Notes: a model not told the origin generated them from the sequence alone. Positions 1-6,719 are shown, counted from the stretch's first letter. The stretch: DNA of 8,671 bases from Coriobacteriaceae bacterium (GCA_004555335.1 SFII01000056.1:1-8671), one strand, 5' to 3'. Translations and numbers: made by a program.

Positions 1-65
1 GACTTGGCGAGTGACCAGGTGATAGCGTGCTCCCTACCGCCGCTGCCAAGGACCAGGATGTTCAT
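1..65 (-). CDS. purD: Phosphoribosylamine-glycine ligase (GAR synthetase), N-terminal fragment; gene continues past the window edge
   Basis: Only the first 21 codons and two bases are present, reading MNILVLGSGGREHAITWSLA and then K. The motif ILVLGSGGREHA is the hallmark N-terminus of PurD, where the glycine-rich turn opens the first domain of this ATP-grasp enzyme. PurD joins phosphoribosylamine to glycine in de novo purine synthesis in the cytosol. The ATG at 65-63 is preceded by an AAGGAGA Shine-Dalgarno at 77-71, well placed 5 nt upstream. The start lies 45 nt after the purA stop on the same strand with no terminator between them, so the two genes are probably co-transcribed. The gene is cut by the window edge, not visibly broken. 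Identity rests on a short but very distinctive motif. Confidence 0.9.
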   Translation of the reverse strand, partial: MNILVLGSGGREHAITWSLAK

Positions 66-110
66 TCGTTTCTCCTTAAACCGGATGGTCTGTACTTCTG
101 GGTTGTCCGT

Positions 111-1403
111 CTACCTGCTGGACCAGCCGCGGAAGATGGTCTGGTCGCGATCGGGACCGACGGCGATGATGCTGATGCGCACGCCGATGATCTGCTCCAG
201 GTATTCCACGTACTTCCGCGCGTTTTCGGGCAGCTCCTCGAAGGTGCGGCATCCGGTGATGTCTTCGCCCTTCCAGCCGGGCAGCTCGACGTACACGGGC
301 TCCACATGTCCCGGATACAGGGCGGACTGCTGCATGGGGAAGTAATCGTATTCCTTGCCGTCCGCCTTGTAGGCAACGCATACCTTGATGGTGTCGAACG
401 CGGAAAGCACGTCCAGCTTGGTCAGCGCCATGTCGGTCAGGCTGTTGCAGTCGGTTGCATAGCGGGCGATAACCGCATCGAACCAGCCGCAACGGCGCTT
501 CCGGCCGGTGGTGACGCCGTATTCGTGGCCGATTTCGGAAAGGGTTTCGCCGTCTTCGTCGAACAGCTCCGTGGGGAAAGGACCCGATCCCACGCGGGTG
601 ATGTAGGCCTTGCTGATGCCGATGATCTTGTCGATGGCCTTCGGACCCACGCCGGTGCCGGTGCAGGCGCCGCCCGCGCAGCAGGAAGAGGAGGTGACGA
701 AGGGATAGGTGCCATGGTCGATGTCGAGCAGGGTTGCCTGCGCGCCTTCGAACAGGATGTTCTTGCCCTCGCGCAGCGCCTGGTTCAGGATCTGCGCGGT
801 TTCCGCCATGTGGGGACGGATGATGTCGGCATATGCCAGGTAGTCTTCGCAGATCTGCTCGACCGTGTAGGGTTCCAGGCCGTAGAACTGGAGCTCGGGA
901 TTCTTGATGGCGAGAGCGGTTTCCAGCTTCTCACGGAAGATCTTCTCATCGAGCAGGTCCTGGATGCGGATGCCGATGCGGGCCGCCTTGTCCTGGTATG
1001 CAGGACCGATGCCGCGCTTGGTGGTGCCGATCTTGTTGTTGCCGAGGCGCTTTTCGTTCGCGCCGTCCAGGTCGCGATGGTAGGGCATGATCACATGGGC
1101 ATCGCAGCTGATCACCAGGCGTTCGCAGGAAAAGCCCTGCGATTCCAACTTGGCCATCTCGTCCACCAGGACGCTGGGATCGACAACCACGCCGTTGCCG
1201 ATGACGGGGATGCAGCTCTCGTACATGATTCCCGAGGGCATCAAGTGGAGGGCGAGCTTCTTTCCTCCATGGATCACGGTATGGCCGGCATTGTTGCCAC
1301 CCTGGTATCGGACGACGTAATCGTAGTCGCTGGAGATGAGGTCGGTGATCTTTCCCTTTCCCTCATCGCCCCATTGGGCGCCTACCAGCACTGTGCTTGG
1401 CAT
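111..1403 (-). CDS. purA: Adenylosuccinate synthetase
   Basis: This 430-residue enzyme joins IMP and aspartate using GTP, the first step from IMP to AMP. Full-length family features are in order: the P-loop WGDEGKGK at 11-18 with catalytic Asp13; GGNNAGHT at 35-42 with catalytic His41, the same numbers as in the E. coli enzyme; GTTKRGIGP at 126-134; EGAQATLLD at 219-227; the aspartate-loop region TTGRKRRCGW at 298-307; and the guanine-recognition motif TKLD at 328-331. I start at ATG 1403 because it gives the canonical MPSTVLVGAQWGDEGKGK and has AAGGAAG just upstream. The in-frame ATG nine codons earlier (1430) lies inside a perfect palindrome and has no usable SD. An unusual cysteine cluster (C241, C242, C247) follows TSS at 237-239, where many orthologues have TSSN. 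purD follows 45 nt downstream. Confidence 0.97.
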   Translation of the reverse strand: MPSTVLVGAQWGDEGKGKITDLISSDYDYVVRYQGGNNAGHTVIHGGKKLALHLMPSGIMYESCIPVIGNGVVVDPSVLVDEMAKLESQGFSCERLVISCDAHVIMPYHRDLDGANEKRLGNNKIGTTKRGIGPAYQDKAARIGIRIQDLLDEKIFREKLETALAIKNPELQFYGLEPYTVEQICEDYLAYADIIRPHMAETAQILNQALREGKNILFEGAQATLLDIDHGTYPFVTSSSCCAGGACTGTGVGPKAIDKIIGISKAYITRVGSGPFPTELFDEDGETLSEIGHEYGVTTGRKRRCGWFDAVIARYATDCNSLTDMALTKLDVLSAFDTIKVCVAYKADGKEYDYFPMQQSALYPGHVEPVYVELPGWKGEDITGCRTFEELPENARKYVEYLEQIIGVRISIIAVGPDRDQTIFRGWSSR

Positions 1404-1418
1404 GTTTCTTCCTTTCCC

Positions 1419-1440
1419 TTGCAGGCGCATGCGCCTGCAA
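1419..1440. repeat. 22-bp perfect palindrome in the purA leader
   Basis: The arm TTGCAGGCGCA is followed at once by its exact complement, so the 22 bases read identically on both strands. Flanking bases do not extend the symmetry. It lies 15 nt upstream of the purA ATG, just ahead of the AAGGAAG ribosome site. As DNA it could be an operator for a dimeric regulator. As RNA it could fold into a GC-rich hairpin next to the ribosome site. No T-run follows on the minus strand, so it is not a normal intrinsic terminator for the upstream ATPase gene. Function is inferred from position only. Confidence 0.85.
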
Positions 1441-1459
1441 TTCCTATTGCTTCGGCAAA

Positions 1460-1475
1460 CCGTCCGAGCGGACGG
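1460..1475 (-). other. GC-rich hairpin downstream of the YhaN-like gene, in the purA leader
   Basis: On the minus strand CCGTCC, loop GCTC and GGACGG form a 6-bp perfect stem with a tetraloop, followed by TTTG. The T-run is only three bases, so it would be a weak terminator at best. It sits between the ATPase stop codon and the purA palindrome. It could weakly end the upstream transcript or be part of a regulated purA leader. Confidence 0.45.
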
Positions 1476-1505
1476 AGAGGATGCATGGGTTCAATCCAAC
1501 TTCTG

Positions 1506-1534
1506 ATTATATTACAGACGCACTGCATTCACAT
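1506..1534 (-). promoter_or_regulatory. Candidate purA promoter
   Basis: A perfect TATAAT lies on the minus strand at 1511-1506, directly after the TAA stop of the upstream ATPase gene. At 17-bp spacing the -35 position (1534-1529) reads ATGTGA, only 3 of 6 matches to TTGACA, and there is no TGn extension. If used, transcription would begin near 1499 and give purA a leader of roughly 95 nt containing both the hairpin and the palindrome. The -10 is convincing in a GC-rich context; the -35 is weak. Confidence 0.4.
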
Positions 1535-3308
1535 CGGGGGAAGCACGGCGGAGAAGCCCCACGATGTCGGAATGGCAGGTGAGCACCAGGACCTGGCGAT
1601 GGCGGGCAAGATCGGCCAGGGCAAGGGCAGCCTGCTCCCTCCGCTCGTCATCGAAATGCACTAGAACCTCGTCTGCGATGACGGGAAGGCTTTCGCCTAT
1701 GCCCGCAGACACCTCCAGAAGCGCGATACGCAAGGCCAGGTGGAGCTGCTGGAAGGTTCCCAGGGAAAGCTCCGCCGGCTTGCGGCGCACGCCCGCGCGA
1801 TCGCATAAGAGCACGCCGCCTGAACCGTCGGGAACGACCGCGCACCACGCGCCCACGCTCATCATGGACATGAGCCCGCCCGCCCTGCGGTACACCGCCG
1901 GCTGGCTGCGCTCCTCCCAAATGCGGATGGCGTCGCGCAACGCCTGCCTGGCGACCAGCAGCATCGCATACTCGCGCACCGCCCGATCGAGCCGGTCTTC
2001 CAAGGCAGCCTGGCGGTCCCGCAGGTCCTGGAGCTCGACCGACGATCTGGCATCTTCGAGGATGCGGCCCAGTTCGCCTGCGCGCTCGCTTGCGGCGATC
2101 AGCCGTTCCTGGAGCGAATCGCGCGTTTCGCGCTCGCGTCTGAGAAGCGCGTCCGCACGCGCGGGGTCCCCGTATGCCGGGCCCGCCTGGGGGCGGGGTT
2201 CGCGGCAGGCGGATGCAGGGGAGGCGTCGGCACCGGTCCGCCCCTGCGCGGAACCGAAGCGCGTTTCGCGGCCACCGCCCCTCGCGCCGGGGCCCGCAGG
2301 ATGCCGCGGCGCCTTCCCGAGAGCACCCCTGCGGCCCACCGCATACGCGATGCCGCTGCAAGCGGCGGCGCATAGGAGGGCGCAGCAGGCGTACATCATC
2401 CACAGCTGCGAGAAGAGCACCGCAAGCACGGCGAAGAGCACGCCGGATACGGCAAGGATGCCCGCCGCCCCGGCAAAGGCCGCTGGCCCGAAAACGCCCA
2501 GGCAGCCGGGCAGCCGCCCCTCCCCGAAACCGTCGCCCGTATCGGCCGGGCCGTCTTCCGGCTCTTGTGGGACATGCTGCAACCGCGATAGCTCGCCGAT
2601 GCGGTCGTTGGACCGTTCGATCGCCTGGCGCATGCCGGGAATGGATTCGCGGATCCGCGCAAGTTCGGCAGCATGCGTCCGAAGGCGGCGATCCTCCTCG
2701 CAGGCGGCGGCGATCCCCGCCTTGACCTGGGAAAGCTCGCGCTGCAGATTGGCGATCGAATCGGGATTGGAGGCCGACCTGGAAAAGCACGCCTTCAGGC
2801 GCCCATCCAGTTCCGATGCGACGGACGCCGGGGATTGCGCCCCTCCCGATGCCGCAGTGAGCAGCCTGTCGACCATCCCGTCCACATCCTTCGCGGTTCC
2901 AAGCGCCTGGCCGTCGAGGGAGAACACCCTGTTGTAGGAATCGCCGTCCACGCCGCCGAGGATGCGGTCCGCCCCTGCGGGGAGCAGCCCCTGGGCATTG
3001 CGCGCCCTCGAGCAGGCGAATACGTCGCTTTCGTCATCCACCAGGGCGAACGAAAGGCTGCCGCTCCGCTCTCCGCCGGCAGGACGATAGGCGTTCCTAT
3101 CGCCGCGCGCCTCATCCCAGCCGAACAGCACCCCGCCGATGAACTTGCGCATGGTGGTCTTACCGGATTCGTTGGGTCCGTAGACCACGTTCAATCCCGG
3201 CGAAAACGGTCCGATATCGCGATTCGAAAACGCACCGAAAGCGCCGATATGCAGGCTTTTCAGATAGCGGCGCCCATCACGCGCCCCAGTGGGACCAAGA
3301 TCATGCAT
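1512..3308 (-). CDS. SbcC/Rad50-superfamily ATPase, YhaN-like (AAA_27-type), partner of the adjacent nuclease
   Basis: This 598-residue protein has an ATP-binding head split between its two ends, as in SbcC/Rad50/SMC proteins. The N-terminal half has LKSLHIGAFGAF at 16-27 and Walker A GPNESGKTT at 44-52. The C-terminal half has the signature LSLGTFQQLHLALR at 514-527, Walker B with catalytic Glu in VIADE at 543-547, HFDDER at 551-556 and a switch His in TCH at 577-579. Between them are helical stretches (about 184-245 and 386-460), two hydrophobic segments (about 273-300 and 302-324) that could be a membrane hairpin, and a Gly/Pro/Arg-rich stretch (326-385). No CxxC zinc hook is visible. It is clearly shorter than YhaN of Bacillus, which is over 900 residues. 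I start at ATG 3308, which overlaps the end of the nuclease gene by 8 bp and so suggests translational coupling; the SD there is weak. It probably powers DNA-end processing with its partner. Confidence 0.85.
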   Translation of the reverse strand: MHDLGPTGARDGRRYLKSLHIGAFGAFSNRDIGPFSPGLNVVYGPNESGKTTMRKFIGGVLFGWDEARGDRNAYRPAGGERSGSLSFALVDDESDVFACSRARNAQGLLPAGADRILGGVDGDSYNRVFSLDGQALGTAKDVDGMVDRLLTAASGGAQSPASVASELDGRLKACFSRSASNPDSIANLQRELSQVKAGIAAACEEDRRLRTHAAELARIRESIPGMRQAIERSNDRIGELSRLQHVPQEPEDGPADTGDGFGEGRLPGCLGVFGPAAFAGAAGILAVSGVLFAVLAVLFSQLWMMYACCALLCAAACSGIAYAVGRRGALGKAPRHPAGPGARGGGRETRFGSAQGRTGADASPASACREPRPQAGPAYGDPARADALLRRERETRDSLQERLIAASERAGELGRILEDARSSVELQDLRDRQAALEDRLDRAVREYAMLLVARQALRDAIRIWEERSQPAVYRRAGGLMSMMSVGAWCAVVPDGSGGVLLCDRAGVRRKPAELSLGTFQQLHLALRIALLEVSAGIGESLPVIADEVLVHFDDERREQAALALADLARHRQVLVLTCHSDIVGLLRRASPDVNAVRL

Positions 3309-4557
3309 GGCGACCGCCCAACAGCATCGCGAGCAGCTCGTCCTGGGCCCCGTCGAACAGGTCTCCCAGGTCGTCATCGGAGAAATCGGGCAGCGCGAGG
3401 CCCCTTTCCCCGAAACCCTGGGCAAGCACATCGCGCAGGCGGGCGCGGTCTTCCCAAAGCCCGTCGAGGCCCGCCATCAGCGCCGCCGGGAACATCCCCT
3501 GCCCGTACAAGGCGTTGCGGTCCACGGGAACCGCCACGCGGCATTCGATGGAATCGCAGGCGAAACCCGCGCGCATGCCATTCAAGCGCTCGCGCATGTC
3601 GGAGAGGACGCCCCTTTCCAGCAATGCATCCCTCAAACCGCCCGACCCCTCGATCACGACGCGGGCAAGCAGCAATTCGCTTCGAAGCGCGTCCGCCCTA
3701 TCGGAAAGGATACGCGCGATGCGATGCTCCAGGTCGAGCACGCTCGCAGCGCCCGCAACATCCACGCAAACCCTTTCCCAAGCCACGGGGGAAAGGTGGA
3801 CGAATTCCACCCGATTGGGCATGCCCTCTTCCAAATGAACCAGGTTGCAGCCGCAATCACCCGGCTCGCCCGTATCGCGCCCCTGAACGCACCCCGGGAA
3901 GGCGATGCGGGGATCTACCGCATCATCGCAGCAACGCCTATGGATATGTCCCAAGGCCCAGTAGTCCAGATGGGTTGCCCGAAGGGCCTGCGGCGAAACG
4001 GGCGCGATCTTACGGTCGATATCCAGGCCAGTATGGAGCAGGCCCACCGCAAAGGGTGCTTCCCGACCGCAAGCGCGGAAGACCGCATCCGCCCCCATCG
4101 CAGGCAGCTCGTCTTCGATAGGACCGGACGCGAAGCCGCGTCCCACGATGGCGCAGAGTGCCCGCCCATCCCGGTAGACCATGCCGTATTCGGTATGTTC
4201 ACCCGAAAACACCTGGACATTGTCGGGCAAGGATGCGAAACCGCGCTGCCAGGCACTGCTGTGCTCATGGTTGCCTGTGACCGCGAATACGGGGATGCCC
4301 GCACGACGCAGACGCTCCATGCCGTCGACGAAGCGCATCATGTCGGCATAGGAGGGCTCTTCGGAGTCGAAGATATCGCCCGCGATGAGCACGAAATCCA
4401 CCTCGAAGTCGATCGCCCGGTCGATCATGCGATCGAAGGCGCACGCCACCGCACGCCTGAGCGTATCTGCGAGGAGGGGGTCTTTTTCGCCGATTCCCTT
4501 CAGGGGCGACCCCAGATGAAGGTCTGCGGCATGGATGAAGCTCGTCCGCGCGCGCAT
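3301..4557 (-). CDS. SbcD/Mre11-family metallophosphoesterase, YhaO-like DNA repair exonuclease
   Basis: This 418-residue protein carries the complete calcineurin-like metallophosphoesterase motif set that binds two metal ions: DLHLG at 12-16 (Asp12, His14), GDIFD at 60-64, GNHEH at 95-99, His175 in LLHTG, and GHIH at 203-206. The following PGCVQGRDTGEPGDCGC at 221-237 matches the capping segment seen in SbcD/YhaO nucleases. Length is near that of YhaO (about 400 residues), and the rest is a less conserved C-terminal region. The start ATG lies 15 nt after the dnaB stop; its AGGAG (4574-4570) overlaps that stop but is 12 nt from the ATG, longer than ideal. The 3' end overlaps the ATPase gene, the usual layout of SbcD/SbcC pairs. 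The nuclease role on DNA ends is inferred from the family. It could also be annotated sbcD. Confidence 0.9.
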   Translation of the reverse strand: MRARTSFIHAADLHLGSPLKGIGEKDPLLADTLRRAVACAFDRMIDRAIDFEVDFVLIAGDIFDSEEPSYADMMRFVDGMERLRRAGIPVFAVTGNHEHSSAWQRGFASLPDNVQVFSGEHTEYGMVYRDGRALCAIVGRGFASGPIEDELPAMGADAVFRACGREAPFAVGLLHTGLDIDRKIAPVSPQALRATHLDYWALGHIHRRCCDDAVDPRIAFPGCVQGRDTGEPGDCGCNLVHLEEGMPNRVEFVHLSPVAWERVCVDVAGAASVLDLEHRIARILSDRADALRSELLLARVVIEGSGGLRDALLERGVLSDMRERLNGMRAGFACDSIECRVAVPVDRNALYGQGMFPAALMAGLDGLWEDRARLRDVLAQGFGERGLALPDFSDDDLGDLFDGAQDELLAMLLGGRHA

Positions 4558-4572
4558 GGGAAAACGGCGCTC

Positions 4573-5970
4573 CTAGAAACCGCCGTAGCGGGACTCGTCG
4601 ATGAAATCGCCGAACTTGGTGCTCTCCGCATTCCAAGACAGGTCGATATCCCTCGTGGGACCGTTACGGTGCTTGGCGACGATCAGGGTGGCGCGATCCA
4701 AGTCGGGGCGCTCATCGGAAGCAGCCTCGGTCTCATCCATGCTTCGGTCGATGAACATGACGATGTCGGCGTCCTGCTCGATGGAGCCCGATTCGCGCAG
4801 GTCGGAAAGCATAGGGCGCTTCTTGCTGCCGCGCTGCTCGATGGCGCGGGACAGCTGGGACAACGCGATGACGGGCATGTTCATTTCCTTGGCAAGGACC
4901 TTCAAACCGCGCGAGATCTCGCCGACCTCGACGGCGCGGTTGCCGTCGCGACGGGACCTTGGGGGCTGCATCAGCTGCAGATAGTCCACGATGATCAGGC
5001 CCTTCTCCTTGCCATGGAGCTCGCGTCGCGCCTTTGCGCGCGCTTCCAGGATGGAAAGCGAAGGGGTATCGTCGATGTACAGCTCGACGGCGGACAGGGC
5101 GCCCATGGCATCGGCGAGCTTCTGCCAATCGGCCTCACCCAAAAAGCCGCCGCGCACTTTTTCCAGGCTGATGCGCGCCTCGGAGCACAGGATGCGCTGG
5201 ACCAGCTGGGAAGCGCTCATTTCCAAGCTGAAGAAGGTGGTGGGGAAGCCCGCCTTCGCCGCATTGACGGCCAGGTTCAGCGCGAACGAGGTCTTGCCCA
5301 CACCGGGTCGGGCCGCAAGGATGATAAGGTCGCCGCCGCGGAAGCCATGGAACAGGTTGTCCACGTCGACGAATCCCGTGGGCACGCCCGCCATATGCGA
5401 TTGCTGCATCGCCAGCTCGGAAATCTCGTTGAAAGCGTCCATCAAAAGCGTGTTGATGGGCGTGAAGGTGGAGGAAACCCTCTGCTCGGTCACGCTGAAC
5501 AGGGTCTTCTCCGCCTCTTCGACGACCTGGTCCAAATTGTCCGGCGCATCGTAGGCAAGCTGCATGATCTGGTCGGATGCGAAGATGAGGTCGCGCAACA
5601 CGGAAGTGCGCTTCACGATCTGGGTATGGGTGAGCCAGTTCGTCAGCGCGAAGGTGTTGTCGGCGAGCTCGACCAGGTACGCCTTGCCACCCACTGCCTC
5701 GAGCTGGCCCGTCGCCTTCAGGTTCTCGGCAAGGGAGATATGGTCGATGGGCATATTCCTGGAATGCAGATCCATCATGCTGGCGAAGATCAGCTGATGG
5801 GAACGGCGGAAGAAGCACTCGGGGCGCAGCTGGACCGCCACCTCGTCGATGGCGTCCCTATTCAGCATACATGCTGCAAGCACCGATTTCTCGGCCTCGA
5901 TATTCTGGGGCACCTGCTTGAGCGCCTGGGAATGCGAAGAAGCCGGTTTGTCTGCGTTGTAGTTCGGCAT
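4573..5970 (-). CDS. dnaB: Replicative DNA helicase DnaB
   Basis: This 465-residue hexameric helicase unwinds DNA at the replication fork. It has the DnaB N-terminal helical domain (about 21-125, beginning VPQNIEAEKSVL), a linker helix, and the RecA-like motor: GVPTGFVDVDNLFHGF at 195-210, Walker A ARPGVGKTS at 220-228, Walker B LIIVDYLQLM at 325-334, SDLRESGSIEQDAD at 389-402, and KHRNG with the arginine finger at 433-437. Length matches the family (E. coli about 471), and there is no intein. I chose ATG 5970, preceded by AAGGTGG. An in-frame GTG seven codons earlier (5991) lacks an SD. It sits downstream of rplI across a strong terminator, so it needs its own promoter or readthrough. The nuclease gene follows after 15 nt. 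Confidence 0.97.
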   Translation of the reverse strand: MPNYNADKPASSHSQALKQVPQNIEAEKSVLAACMLNRDAIDEVAVQLRPECFFRRSHQLIFASMMDLHSRNMPIDHISLAENLKATGQLEAVGGKAYLVELADNTFALTNWLTHTQIVKRTSVLRDLIFASDQIMQLAYDAPDNLDQVVEEAEKTLFSVTEQRVSSTFTPINTLLMDAFNEISELAMQQSHMAGVPTGFVDVDNLFHGFRGGDLIILAARPGVGKTSFALNLAVNAAKAGFPTTFFSLEMSASQLVQRILCSEARISLEKVRGGFLGEADWQKLADAMGALSAVELYIDDTPSLSILEARAKARRELHGKEKGLIIVDYLQLMQPPRSRRDGNRAVEVGEISRGLKVLAKEMNMPVIALSQLSRAIEQRGSKKRPMLSDLRESGSIEQDADIVMFIDRSMDETEAASDERPDLDRATLIVAKHRNGPTRDIDLSWNAESTKFGDFIDESRYGGF

Positions 5971-5990
5971 CGTTCCACCTTGCAATCGCA

Positions 5991-6075
5991 CCGCACCGCT
6001 GGAAACACCCCGGCGGGTTGCGGTTTTGCGGGCTTATAGCGCCCGCATGGGTCTATCGGCCCCGCAAGCGGGACC
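5991..6075 (-). promoter_or_regulatory. Hairpin-rich dnaB leader with a weak -10-like box
   Basis: After the rplI terminator the minus strand holds three further inverted repeats. The first is GGTCCCG, loop CTTG, CGGGGCC (6075-6058; 7 pairs including one G-U, with a stable CUUG tetraloop). The second is GCGGGC, loop GCTATAA, GCCCGC (6046-6028). The third is a longer imperfect repeat, CCGCA to TGCGG (6023-5991). TATAAG at 6038-6033, in and next to the second loop, is 5 of 6 to a -10 box, but no -35 is recognisable. No T-runs follow these stems, so they are not obvious terminators. The dnaB promoter must lie hereabouts if the gene is not fed by readthrough. Confidence 0.35.
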
Positions 6076-6080
6076 CCTCA

Positions 6081-6120
6081 AACAAAAGAACCCCCTCCAC
6101 GCATGGCGAAAAGGGGGTTC
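6081..6120 (-). terminator. Rho-independent terminator after rplI
   Basis: On the minus strand GAACCCCCT pairs perfectly with AGGGGGTTC across a 15-nt loop, and TTTTGTT follows at once. This is a classic intrinsic terminator. It closes the rpsF-ssb-rpsR-rplI operon and separates it from dnaB. On the plus strand no T-run follows, so it works in one direction. Confidence 0.9.
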
Positions 6121-6139
6121 GGAAATACCGTTTCAGCTA

Positions 6140-6156
6140 CCGGGTCAGCGACCCGG
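6140..6156 (-). other. GC-rich hairpin in the rplI 3' untranslated region
   Basis: CCGGGTC, loop GCT and GACCCGG make a 7-bp perfect stem 23 nt after the rplI stop, upstream of the real terminator. No T-run follows. It may protect the 3' end of the operon mRNA or simply be a stable structure; its function is not shown. Confidence 0.5.
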
Positions 6157-6179
6157 CAATGGGACAGGATCCCGATTGC

Positions 6180-6701
6180 TTATTCGGCAGCCTGCTCTTC
6201 AGCGGCTTCTTCCTCGGCTTCCTCTGCGGGAGCTTCTGCAGCAGCCTGCAGCATTGCAGCGTCGCCAACGACCATCTTGATGGTGGCCTTGATGTCGCGA
6301 TGCAGGGAAGCAACGGCCTCGTGCTCGCCAGCGGTCTTGATCGCAGCGGCCAGGTCGATGTTCTTGCGGTCGAGTTCGATGTCGAACTGGGCCTTCAGAG
6401 CGTCGGAGATCATCTGGGTGGTGACGGAACCGAACAGGACGCCTTCGTCGCCAACGCGGACTTCGATGCTCAGCCTTACAGCCTCGATAGCTGCCTTCAG
6501 CTGCTCGGCTTCTGCAGTGCGGACAGCTTCGCGCTTAGCGATGTTGTTGCGGCGCATCTCGAGCTGCTTGAGGTTGCCCTTGGTCGCCAGGATGGCGATG
6601 TTCTGGGGCAGCAGGTAGTTGTTGGCGAAACCGCGGGCTACGTCGATGACGTCGCCCTCGACGCCCTTACCCTTTACTTCCTGGAGCAAAATTACCTTCA
6701 T
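6180..6701 (-). CDS. rplI: 50S ribosomal protein L9 with acidic C-terminal tail
   Basis: L9 binds 23S rRNA near the L1 stalk and reaches out from the large subunit. The 173-residue protein begins with the family signature MKVILLQEVKGKG at 1-13 and has GDVIDVARGFANNYLLP at 16-32, then the long connecting helix (about 41-75) and the C-terminal domain (about 76-148). The usual length is near 149; the last 23 residues (151-173) are almost only Ala and Glu, an acidic extension beyond the normal fold. The start has a strong GGAGGAGG eight nt upstream. It is the last gene of the operon, 18 nt after rpsR, and a terminator lies 60 nt downstream of its stop. Confidence 0.97.
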   Translation of the reverse strand: MKVILLQEVKGKGVEGDVIDVARGFANNYLLPQNIAILATKGNLKQLEMRRNNIAKREAVRTAEAEQLKAAIEAVRLSIEVRVGDEGVLFGSVTTQMISDALKAQFDIELDRKNIDLAAAIKTAGEHEAVASLHRDIKATIKMVVGDAAMLQAAAEAPAEEAEEEAAEEQAAE

Positions 6702-6719
6702 AGTGCAATCCTCCTCCGA

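Noticed and set aside
1404..1430. Upstream ATG (1430) as the purA start
   Set aside because: It falls inside the perfect palindrome, lacks an SD, and adds nine residues before a canonical PurA N-terminus.
27..1664. Plus-strand open frame of 545 codons antisense to purA
   Set aside because: Shadow of purA. It crosses the purA leader and both gene ends without any recognisable domain or SD.
3309..3431. Upstream ATG (3431) giving the ATPase 41 extra residues
   Set aside because: It would lie deep inside the nuclease gene and add a Cys/Ser/Pro-rich stretch unlike the family. ATG 3308 fits the family N-terminus and the normal overlap.
4558..4575. In-frame TAG between dnaB and the nuclease gene (same frame, five codons apart), suggesting a readthrough fusion
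   Set aside because: Same-frame adjacency occurs by chance one time in three, both proteins are complete, and nothing indicates stop-codon suppression.
3289..6039. Plus-strand open frame of 916 codons antisense to dnaB and the nuclease gene
   Set aside because: It mirrors two well-supported genes in high-GC DNA, where the antisense frame opposite biased codons is often free of stops. It has no family motifs and a His/Gly/Asp-rich composition typical of such shadows.
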